From Robiginitalea biformata HTCC2501 (GTDB lineage Bacteria; Bacteroidota; Bacteroidia; Flavobacteriales; Flavobacteriaceae), in assembly GCF_000024125.1 (NCBI RefSeq), contig NC_013222.1, forward strand, positions 124,001 through 188,000: DNA of 64,000 nucleotides. The letters run 5' to 3'. The translations under genes and the position numbers were made by a program. Below the pieces are notes generated by a model. That model searched no databases. It saw only the letters and a program-made list of their open reading frames with translations, and had not been told where the DNA came from. Positions within the stretch are counted from its first letter, which is position 1. Every line of letters starts with the position of its first letter. Of this stretch, positions 42,967-50,018 are shown in pieces.

Positions 42967-43967
42967 TGCTGAAATTCTTTAATTTGACGGATAAGCCGGC
43001 CCAGGGTGGTATCGGCCTCGTAAAGCCGGTAAGCCTCCCGGGACCCTTCGGCAAAGGGCCGTTTGTCCGGACGGGATATTTCAACCCCGGCCGCCGCGAC
43101 CTTTTCGAGAGCTTCCGCCTCTGCCAGGGCCCACAATTCGCGCTGGTAGGCAATGGAGTTATCCGCTGCTTCCCGGATCCAGGCTTTTTCCTGCTCGTTC
43201 AGTTGGTCCCAGAACCGGGTACCCGCAATCAGTACGTCCGGGGAGAAGGTGTGCTCATCCAGGGAATAGTACTTACAGACCTCGTAGTGCCGGGCCAGGT
43301 AGAAACTCGGGGGGTTGTTTTCGGCGGCATCTACCACCCCCTGCTGCAGGGCCGTGTAGAGTTCCCCCCAGGAAATCGGGGTTGGGGCGCCCCCCATGCT
43401 GCGGATCATGTTGATGGCCGTAACGCTTTCCATGACCCGGACTTTTTTGCCCACCAGGTCATCCGGATGGGTAATTGGCTGGTCCATGGCGTAAAAACTC
43501 CGGAAACCGGCATCGTAAAACCCAAGGCCCTTCAGCCAGAATTCCAGGCCGTCGTCCAGGAGTTCCTGCCCTATTGGGCCGTCCAGGATCTCGAAGGCCG
43601 CCTCCCGGTCGCGAAACAGGTAGGGCAGCCCGAGGATCCGGGTTTTGGGCGCAAAGTTCTCCAGGGTGGCCGCCGATACCTTGGTCATGTCCAGGGTGCC
43701 GATCTGCAGCAGTTCCAGGATTTCCCGCTCGCTCCCCAGTTGCTGGTTCGGGAAGATTTCCATCCGCAGACGCCCCCCCGACAGCCGCTCGAGGTCCTCC
43801 CCCATCCGCACCATGGCCAGGTGGACGGAGTGCGTGACATCCAGGCCGTGGGCCAGGTGGATGGTCCGCCCGGGGGGTCCCTGCCGGCAGCCGGCCAACA
43901 CGAGGCAGAGGCCGGCCCCAATCAGGAAGGCTCGGATGGTTTTCAGGGATGTGCGTTTACGGTTCAC
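42963..43967 (-). CDS. dctP: TRAP transporter substrate-binding protein (DctP), lipoprotein
   Basis: 334-residue binding protein. I prefer the GTG at 43967 because it gives a short basic leader followed by FLIGAGLCLVLAGC (lipobox) and leaves 19 bases after uxaC; an in-frame ATG at 44012 would overlap the end of uxaC. The mature part has the DctP fold signatures (GGRLRMEIFPNQQLGSERE, LGLPYLF, VRVMESVTAINMIRSMG) with an Arg in the VRVMES segment that usually binds the substrate carboxylate. It supports a sugar acid as ligand. Confidence 0.92.
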   Translation of the reverse strand: MNRKRTSLKTIRAFLIGAGLCLVLAGCRQGPPGRTIHLAHGLDVTHSVHLAMVRMGEDLERLSGGRLRMEIFPNQQLGSEREILELLQIGTLDMTKVSAATLENFAPKTRILGLPYLFRDREAAFEILDGPIGQELLDDGLEFWLKGLGFYDAGFRSFYAMDQPITHPDDLVGKKVRVMESVTAINMIRSMGGAPTPISWGELYTALQQGVVDAAENNPPSFYLARHYEVCKYYSLDEHTFSPDVLIAGTRFWDQLNEQEKAWIREAADNSIAYQRELWALAEAEALEKVAAAGVEISRPDKRPFAEGSREAYRLYEADTTLGRLIRQIKEFQQ

Positions 43968-43986
43968 TGGGGCGGATGCATTTGTT

Positions 43987-45384
43987 TTAAAAATCAAAAT
44001 ACGCCTTGGCATTGAAATAGCAGATGTCGCGGACGATTTTTCCCAGAAAGTCGGTGTCGTCCGGTAAACGGCCCCGTTCGATATCCGCCCCCAGCAGGTT
44101 GCAAAGCAGCCTGCGGAAATACTCGTGCCTGGGGAAGGAAAGCAGGCTGCGGGAATCCGTCAGCATCCCCACAAAACAACTGAGCAGGCCCATGTTCGAC
44201 AGGGCATCCAGCTGCCGCTCCATCCCCTGGAGCTGGTCGTTGTACCACCAGCCGGAACCGAACTGGATCTTCCCCCGGATACTGCCGTCGTTGAAATTGC
44301 CCGCCATGGTGGCGAAAACCTCGTTCCAGGAGGGGTTCAGGTTGTACAGGATGGTCTTTGCCAACTGGTCCGACCGGTCCAGGTGGTCCAGAAAGCCCGC
44401 CAGGCCGCGGGCCTGGGGGAAGTCCCCGATGGAGTCGAAACCCGTATCCGGGCCCAGGGTCTCCCGCATACGCGTGTTGGTATCCCTCAGGGCGCCCAGG
44501 TGGAACTGCTGCACCCAGCCGCGGCTGTGGTATTGCCGGCACAGGTGGCTCAGGGTCGCAAATTCGAAATAACGCATCTCCTGCGCCTCTGGGACACGCC
44601 CGGCCTGGACATCCCGGAAAAGTTTCTCGATGTCGCAGTAGGGGGTGGCGAAAAAAGCGAGTTGTCCCAAACCGTGATCGGCAATCCGGCAACCCTGTTT
44701 GTGAAAATACGCCAGGCGCGCGTCCAGGGCCTGCAACAAATCGGCGTAATTGCGGATGCTCATCCCGGCGGCCGTCTCGAGCCGGTCCAGGTAGCGGCTG
44801 TACGCCTTCGGGTCACCGATGGAATAGGCGGCATCCGGCCGGAAGGCCGGCAGCAGTCGCGGGCCGGTTTTAAGGGATTGCGCCTGACGGTGAAACTCCA
44901 GGGAATCCACCGGGTCGTCCGTGGTGCAGACCACTTCCACCCGCATCCTGCCCAGCAGACCCCGGGCACTATGCGAAGGTTGCCGCAGCCGGAGGGATGT
45001 CTGCTCGTAGATATCCCGTGCGTTTCGCTCGTCCAGCAGGTCGGTAATCCCAAAATATCGCTGGAGCTCCAGGTGGGTCCAGTGGTACAAGGGGTTTCGT
45101 ACGGTTTGCGGGACCGCCCAGGCCCATTTCATAAACTTCTCTTCGTCCGGGGCGTCCCCCGTGATATATTCCTCCCCGATCCCCAGGGTGCGCATGGCGC
45201 GCCATTTGTAGTGGTCGCCCGAGAGCCAGGCCTGGGTACTATTTTCGAAATTGTGGTCCGTGGCAATTTGCCGGGGGGAAAGGTGGTTGTGGTAGTCGAT
45301 GATCGGCAGGTCTGCGGCGTAGTCGAAATACAGCGTACGGGCCTGGGGGGATTCCAATAAGAAGTCTTCCCGGATAAAGGTCAT
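43987..45384 (-). CDS. uxaC: Uronate (glucuronate/galacturonate) isomerase
   Basis: 465-residue enzyme that converts glucuronate to fructuronate or galacturonate to tagaturonate, the first cytoplasmic step of uronate breakdown. The start is the ATG at 45384 (MTFIREDFLLES); the frame is open further upstream but without protein-like sequence. Metal ligands are in DYHNHLSP, and later motifs are VVCTTDDPVDSLEFH, QFHLGALRDTN and YNLNPSWNEVFATM. Length is normal. It is the first gene of the operon with dctPQM, DUF1080 and Gfo genes. The next pathway enzymes (UxuAB or UxaAB, KdgKA) are not in the window. Confidence 0.95.
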   Translation of the reverse strand: MTFIREDFLLESPQARTLYFDYAADLPIIDYHNHLSPRQIATDHNFENSTQAWLSGDHYKWRAMRTLGIGEEYITGDAPDEEKFMKWAWAVPQTVRNPLYHWTHLELQRYFGITDLLDERNARDIYEQTSLRLRQPSHSARGLLGRMRVEVVCTTDDPVDSLEFHRQAQSLKTGPRLLPAFRPDAAYSIGDPKAYSRYLDRLETAAGMSIRNYADLLQALDARLAYFHKQGCRIADHGLGQLAFFATPYCDIEKLFRDVQAGRVPEAQEMRYFEFATLSHLCRQYHSRGWVQQFHLGALRDTNTRMRETLGPDTGFDSIGDFPQARGLAGFLDHLDRSDQLAKTILYNLNPSWNEVFATMAGNFNDGSIRGKIQFGSGWWYNDQLQGMERQLDALSNMGLLSCFVGMLTDSRSLLSFPRHEYFRRLLCNLLGADIERGRLPDDTDFLGKIVRDICYFNAKAYFDF

Positions 45385-45617
45385 GGTTGTTTGTTCAGTT
45401 TGGCAGGGGGGCCACCGGCCATTCGGCAACTCAGTCACCCGGCTGCATAGCCACGTGTACTTCAGACACGTTTTACTAAAATAGGAAAAGTCGGGGAGGA
45501 AGCAACGGGCGCCCGCCGAAAATTCCGTGTCGCTGGCGGCTGGCCACCCCGTAACGGGATATCGGGCTGGCTTTGGGGTGATTTCCCTACATTTAGATAC
45601 ACAAACCACCACCCAAC
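45385..45617. promoter_or_regulatory. Divergent control region between uxaC operon and Gfo/Idh/MocA gene
   Basis: 233 bases without a gene, shared by two divergent units. A clean dyad ACGTGT (45453-45458) and ACACGT (45466-45471) with a 7-base spacer looks like a repressor operator (LacI or GntR type), and T/A-rich promoter-like sequence follows at 45472-45485. No regulator gene for the operon is present in the window. Confidence 0.4.
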
Positions 45618-46826
45618 ATGCGAATTTCCCGATTTCCGAAGCCTTTAGGCCGGTTGCCCACAAGAAACATCGGCCGGCTACTGCTGGCCCTCCTCCTTTT
45701 CCTCCTGGCCAGCGGTTATGCCCTGGCCCAGCCGGAAGTTGCAGAAAGCCGCAATCCGCTATCCGCGAATGCCCCGATGCGCGTGGGGGTGGCCGGCCTG
45801 ACCCACGGGCATGTGAACTGGGTATTTTCAAGCGCTGTCCGGGGGGATATCGAAATTGCCGGAATCGCCGAGCCCAACCGGGAAGTGGCCCGGAAATACT
45901 GCGAGCAGTACGGCTACCCCGCCGATCGCGTCTACGAGAGCCTCGAGGCCATGCTCGATGCGGAGAACCCCGAGGCGGTTTCCGCCTTCGGCACGATTTA
46001 CGACCACCTGGACATCGTAAAGGCCTGCGCGCCCCGCGGCATACACGTCATGGTGGAAAAACCCCTGGCGGTGAACCTGGAGCACGCAAGGGAAATGGCG
46101 GCCCTGGCCATGGAAAACAATATCCATCTCCTGACCAATTACGAAACCACCTGGTACCCGAGCAACCACGAGGCGTATCGCAGGGCGGTCGGCGACTCAG
46201 CCATCGGGGCCATCCGGAAGATCCGGGTCCGGGACGGGCACCGGGGCCCGAAGAAAATCGGGGTGCCGCCGGAATTCCTCGCCTGGCTGACAGACCCGGA
46301 GCTCAACGGAGGGGGCGCCCTGACCGATTTTGGCTGTTACGGGGCCAACCTGATCACCTGGCTGATGAACGGGCAGCGGCCCGAATGCGTCACCGCCATC
46401 ACCCGGCAATTGCAGCCGGAAAATAACCCGGAAGTGGAGGACGAGGCCATCGTGCTCCTGGAATACCCCGGTGCCACGGGCATTATCGAAGCCTCCTGGA
46501 ACTGGCCCATCGGGCGCAAGGACCTGGTGATCCACGGGCTTACCGGGTCGGTGTTTGCGGATAACCGCCACGATTTCCGGGTGCGGATAGCGGAGGGCTA
46601 TGACGGGTTCCGGGAAGAATCCCTCCGCCTGGAAGAGCGGCCCGCCCCCATGAACGACCCCTTCCTCTATTTCACCGCCGTCGTGCGTGGCAATGTCCAT
46701 CCCGAGCCCATGGCCCTCTCCTCCCTGGAGAACAACCTGATCGTCATGGAAATCCTCGATGCGGCGCGCCGGAGCGCGGAGGCGGGAAAAACCGTTAAAC
46801 TGCATATGCCTGTAACCGAAGAATAA
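45618..46826 (+). CDS. Secreted Gfo/Idh/MocA family oxidoreductase
   Basis: 402-residue NAD(P)-dependent oxidoreductase with a long Sec signal (LLLALLLFLLASGYALAQ, cleavage near residue 38). The Rossmann part starts MRVGVAGLTHGHVNW and contains the family EKP motif (HVMVEKPLAVN). The C-terminal part contains DFGCYGANLITWLMNG. It is divergent from uxaC and shares its control region, so it is likely co-regulated with the uronate operon. Export of a cofactor-dependent enzyme through Sec is unusual: the cofactor must bind after export. Confidence 0.88.
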   Translation: MRISRFPKPLGRLPTRNIGRLLLALLLFLLASGYALAQPEVAESRNPLSANAPMRVGVAGLTHGHVNWVFSSAVRGDIEIAGIAEPNREVARKYCEQYGYPADRVYESLEAMLDAENPEAVSAFGTIYDHLDIVKACAPRGIHVMVEKPLAVNLEHAREMAALAMENNIHLLTNYETTWYPSNHEAYRRAVGDSAIGAIRKIRVRDGHRGPKKIGVPPEFLAWLTDPELNGGGALTDFGCYGANLITWLMNGQRPECVTAITRQLQPENNPEVEDEAIVLLEYPGATGIIEASWNWPIGRKDLVIHGLTGSVFADNRHDFRVRIAEGYDGFREESLRLEERPAPMNDPFLYFTAVVRGNVHPEPMALSSLENNLIVMEILDAARRSAEAGKTVKLHMPVTEE

Positions 46827-46852
46827 AAAATCATAATCATCCAACCTGAATC

Positions 46853-46924
46853 ATGTATACCAGACGCAATTATCCACTGCCGATATTCCTGAGATGGACC
46901 CGGCGCTATATTTTTTTTTTATAA
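46853..46924 (+). pseudogene. Out-of-frame 5' end of the bestrophin gene
   Basis: ATG at 46853 opens a 23-codon frame (MYTRRNYPLPIFLRWTRRYI then FFL) that ends at a TAA at 46922. The encoded segment looks like the normal N-terminus of Bacteroidota bestrophin-type proteins, but it is one base out of frame with the rest of the gene. The shift falls in the T10 run at 46911-46920; with eleven Ts the frame would run through. Confidence 0.7.
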
Positions 46925-47931
46925 TCATTGCCGTCATCCCGGTCCTGCCCTACCATTTACTGGGGTGGAAATGGCTGCACCTCCCCTGGCTTCCCATCGG
47001 GCTGGTGGGTACGGCCCTTGCCTTTATCATCGGGTTTAAAAACAATGCTTCCTATGGCCGGCTCTGGGAAGCGCGAAAAATCTGGGGCGGCATTGTGAAC
47101 ACCTCCCGCTCCTTTACCGCGATGATCAATGACTTTATCACCAACCAATTCGCCGACACCCCGAAAAGCCCCAAAGATTTGCAAGCCATACGGGTCGCCA
47201 TGGTCCTGCGCCATGTGGCGTGGATGACTTCCCTCCGGCACGCGCTACGCGTAAAGAAACCCTGGGAAGTCACCGCATACAACAAGATTGACCAAAAGTA
47301 TATGGAGCGTATGGAAATCCGCGAGTACACCTATTCCCTGGAAGATGAATTGGAGGGGTATCTTTCCGACGAAGAAAAACGCTATGTGCTCAGTTTGAAA
47401 AACAAGCAGTCTGCCTGTCTGACCCTGCAGTCCAAACACCTGGCCGAATTACGGCAAAATGGGCTGATTGAAGACTTCCGGCATATGGAAATGCAGGGCA
47501 TGATCACGGAGCTCTTCACCCTTCAGGGCCAGGCCGAGCGGATCAAAAACTTCCCCTACCCCCGGCAATTTGCCACACTCAATTTGTATTTTGTCTGGTT
47601 GTTTATCCTCCTGTTACCCTTTGCCCTGATGAGCGAATTCGACCAAATTGGCCAGTCCCTGCTGGAAACCGGGGACCAGAATCCGGTATTTCGGTTTATT
47701 GCCCTGAACTTTGTTTGGTTGTCCGTGCCGTTCAGCGTGGTAATTTCCTGGATATTCCTTTCCATGGAGCGCATTGGCGATGTCTCGGAAAACCCGTTCG
47801 AAGGGAATCCGAACGACGTGCCCATCACCACCATGTCCCGGGGCATTGAAATCGATATCCGGCAGATGGTGGGCGATGACCCGGAAGCCATCCCCGGGCC
47901 CATCCCCGAGGAGTGGGATTCGCAGATGTGA
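46894..47931 (+). CDS. Bestrophin-family channel (UPF0187), frame-shifted at its start
   Basis: 345-residue membrane protein of the bestrophin type, an anion or related ion channel family. Landmarks are GTALAFIIGFKNNASYGRLWEARKIWG after the first helices, the central cytoplasmic region, two later helices (LYFVWLFILLLPFALM, LNFVWLSVPFSVVISWIF) and the acidic DVSENPFEGNPNDVP segment. The first in-frame ATG (46894) gives an unnatural start (MDPALYFFF), while the conserved start at 46853 is in another frame across a run of ten Ts. The gene may be phase-variable, rescued by slippage, damaged or mis-sequenced. Confidence 0.85.
   Translation: MDPALYFFFIIIAVIPVLPYHLLGWKWLHLPWLPIGLVGTALAFIIGFKNNASYGRLWEARKIWGGIVNTSRSFTAMINDFITNQFADTPKSPKDLQAIRVAMVLRHVAWMTSLRHALRVKKPWEVTAYNKIDQKYMERMEIREYTYSLEDELEGYLSDEEKRYVLSLKNKQSACLTLQSKHLAELRQNGLIEDFRHMEMQGMITELFTLQGQAERIKNFPYPRQFATLNLYFVWLFILLLPFALMSEFDQIGQSLLETGDQNPVFRFIALNFVWLSVPFSVVISWIFLSMERIGDVSENPFEGNPNDVPITTMSRGIEIDIRQMVGDDPEAIPGPIPEEWDSQM
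46911..46920. repeat. Homopolymer T10 inside the bestrophin gene
   Basis: Ten consecutive Ts directly at the frame change in the first membrane helix. Such runs slip during replication and transcription. Length 11 (or 8) would restore the frame from the conserved start codon. Confidence 0.9.
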
Positions 47932-48067
47932 TTGTTATTCCTTTCTCGAGGTTTTTCTTCTTGTCAACCAAAAGGCGGGTAGCATTTTGGATAGTCGTGT
48001 CGGTTTTTTACAATTAATTATCTGTATGCATATGTACCTTGGGGTGAATTCCTAACAACCGTGCATT

Positions 48068-48793
48068 ATGAAAATTACAGAAATTGCCCCGGACGTATTC
48101 CGCATCTCCATCTATATCCCGGAAATGAATTTGCAATTCAATCATTTTCTTATTCGGGACGAACAACCCATGCTCTATCATGCGGGGATGAAACAACTCT
48201 TTCCGGTTTTACGAGAGGCAGTAAGCTCATTAATCAACCCGGCCGATATTAAGTGGATTGGCTTCAGCCACTTTGAAGTCGATGAATGCGGAGCCCTTAA
48301 TGAGTGGTTGCAAATTGCCCCCCATGCACAACCTGTTTGCAGTGAAGTCGGTGCACTGGTAAACATGGGGGATTTTTCAATCCGGCCGGCCCACGCTATG
48401 GCTCAGGATGCCATTCTTTCAACAGGCAAGTACCGGTATCGGTTTATCCGCACCCCACATTTGCCACACGGCTGGGATGCCGGGGTTTTATTTGAAGAAA
48501 CCAATAAAACCCTGCTTTGCTCCGATCTGCTGCATCAGAACGGGGACGTGAAAGAATTAACAGATTCAGACATCCTGGACCTCCATAGTCAATCCTTGCT
48601 CGAATTTGAAAATGGTCCGCTAATGGGCTATACCCCTTACACAAAACGGACCGGCTCCATCCTCAACCAGCTGGCAGACCTGCGGCCAACGACACTGGCG
48701 ACCATGCATGGTTCTTCGTTTAACGGAGATTGCAGACAGACCTTACTCGATTTAGACCAGGTACTGCGGGAAGTCTGGGAAAATATTGCCTGA
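48068..48793 (+). CDS. Metallo-beta-lactamase-fold hydrolase (flavodiiron-like)
   Basis: 241-residue protein with metal-ligand motifs of the flavodiiron/ODP type: HFEVDE in place of the usual HxHx[18 protein letters not shown] and MHGSS. No flavodoxin domain is present, so it is a stand-alone di-metal domain, possibly an oxygen, NO or redox sensor-type protein. The DNA is visibly richer in A and T than the neighbouring genes, as is the following AraC gene, suggesting later acquisition. It lies 71 bases upstream of the AraC gene on the same strand. Confidence 0.85.
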   Translation: MKITEIAPDVFRISIYIPEMNLQFNHFLIRDEQPMLYHAGMKQLFPVLREAVSSLINPADIKWIGFSHFEVDECGALNEWLQIAPHAQPVCSEVGALVNMGDFSIRPAHAMAQDAILSTGKYRYRFIRTPHLPHGWDAGVLFEETNKTLLCSDLLHQNGDVKELTDSDILDLHSQSLLEFENGPLMGYTPYTKRTGSILNQLADLRPTTLATMHGSSFNGDCRQTLLDLDQVLREVWENIA

Positions 48794-48864
48794 AAGGACA
48801 AAAACGCCCATCAAAGCTTGTCTTGGCTTTTCAGGATTAATAAATTACAGGAATCCCATCCATT

Positions 48865-49689
48865 ATGCACACTATCCAGGAATTCCAGCCTGCCAATCAG
48901 TTGGCCCCGTATATTGCCTGCTATTTTACTGGTGAAATGAATAGCCAGGCCTTACCCGAAAGCAGCCTTACCGTAATCCCCAACGGATGTCTGGAATTGA
49001 TTGTCCACCTGGAGGAAACATATTGCCGCCTGCCTGGGTCGCGGGGCCTTACCGCCACCCCGGACTATATGTTGATCGGGATGTTTTGCCAACCTTACCA
49101 GGTTCATTTCAGCCAGAGCGTCACGGTATTTGCCATTCGCTTCAAGCCGGAAGCTCTTTCCATAATCCTTAAGCTAGGAGGCCCGGATATTTTGGAATCC
49201 TACGCCGATATAGAACAAATCCTGGACCCCGGATTCCGGGATCTCTGTCACCGGCTTCGGGAGCTGGACACCACTGCTGAGAGGATTGCAATAACTGAAA
49301 AACACCTCTTTGCCCTTTTATCGAAGCAGCCGGAAACTTCGAATTATTTTACCAAAGCGACCCAGATATTGCGTCAATCGGCCACCGGCGATCTGAAGGA
49401 TGTGAGTGCTGAACTCAATATCAGTCAGCGTCAACTCGAACGAAAATTCAAGGAAGTAATGGGCATCTCACCAAAGAAATACCTCAGGCTCCTGAGAATT
49501 GGTAAAGTGATGAACGCCATGCAATCTCGCAGTGATTTAAATCTTACAAATGTGGCCTACCACTGCGGGTATTTTGATCAGGCACATTTTACAAAGGATT
49601 TTAAGCTGATCACCGGCAGGACCCCAACCGGTTTTCTGCACGACCAGGATGCATATATGTATTTACCCGAAAGCCGGGAATTAAGGTAG
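48865..49689 (+). CDS. AraC family transcriptional regulator
   Basis: 274-residue regulator. The N-terminal part (about 1-150; LAPYIACYFTG, VIPNGCLELIVHL) is the sensing domain seen in DUF6597-type AraC proteins. The C-terminal part (about 170-265) has the two helix-turn-helix motifs (DVSAELNISQRQLERKFKEVMGISPKKYL and VAYHCGYFDQAHFTKDF). It lies downstream of the metallo-beta-lactamase-fold gene and shares its lower GC, so it may regulate that gene. The signal is unknown. Confidence 0.9.
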   Translation: MHTIQEFQPANQLAPYIACYFTGEMNSQALPESSLTVIPNGCLELIVHLEETYCRLPGSRGLTATPDYMLIGMFCQPYQVHFSQSVTVFAIRFKPEALSIILKLGGPDILESYADIEQILDPGFRDLCHRLRELDTTAERIAITEKHLFALLSKQPETSNYFTKATQILRQSATGDLKDVSAELNISQRQLERKFKEVMGISPKKYLRLLRIGKVMNAMQSRSDLNLTNVAYHCGYFDQAHFTKDFKLITGRTPTGFLHDQDAYMYLPESRELR

Positions 49690-49801
49690 GTGCCTATTTG
49701 GGTAGTCCCGGGCTATCACGTTCCGGCTAAATTGAGGGCTAATATTAGCAGTACAGTATTCATATGTCCGGATTCCTGATGAACCCAGGTGAATCCAAAA
49801 T

Positions 49802-49829
49802 AAAAAAGCCGGCCCCCGAAGAAGCCGGC
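49802..49829 (-). terminator. Terminator after tRNA-Leu(UAG)
   Basis: Two GCCGGC arms (49808-49813 and 49824-49829) form a stem; on the minus strand a run of six Ts follows. It lies 10 bases beyond the tRNA 3' end. Confidence 0.75.
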
Positions 49830-49839
49830 ATCTCCCGTG

Positions 49840-49921
49840 TGCAGGCGGAGAGACTCGAACTCACACACCTTGCGGCACTAGATCCTAAATCTAGCGTGTC
49901 TACCAATTCCACCACGCCTGC
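49840..49921 (-). tRNA. tRNA-Leu (anticodon UAG)
   Basis: 82-base class II tRNA. The acceptor stem GCAGGCG/CGCCTGC is perfect. The anticodon stem CTAGA/TCTAG encloses TTTAGGA, giving anticodon TAG (UAG). The T-stem GTGAG/CTCTC contains one T-T mismatch at the second pair. No CCA is encoded. The body resembles tRNA-Leu(CAG) at 37205. Confidence 0.93.
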
Positions 49922-50018
49922 AATTCCCTGCCCAAAGGGCAAAAGGTCTGCAAATATAAATCAAATTTCGAATTGCCCGGACAACTTCAGGGCATCTTTG
50001 GCTCGGGTAGCCCTTGCC

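Noticed and set aside
45385..45831. Upstream extension of uxaC by 149 codons
   Set aside because: It overlaps the divergent Gfo/Idh/MocA gene and its signal peptide; the start at 45384 gives the standard UxaC length.
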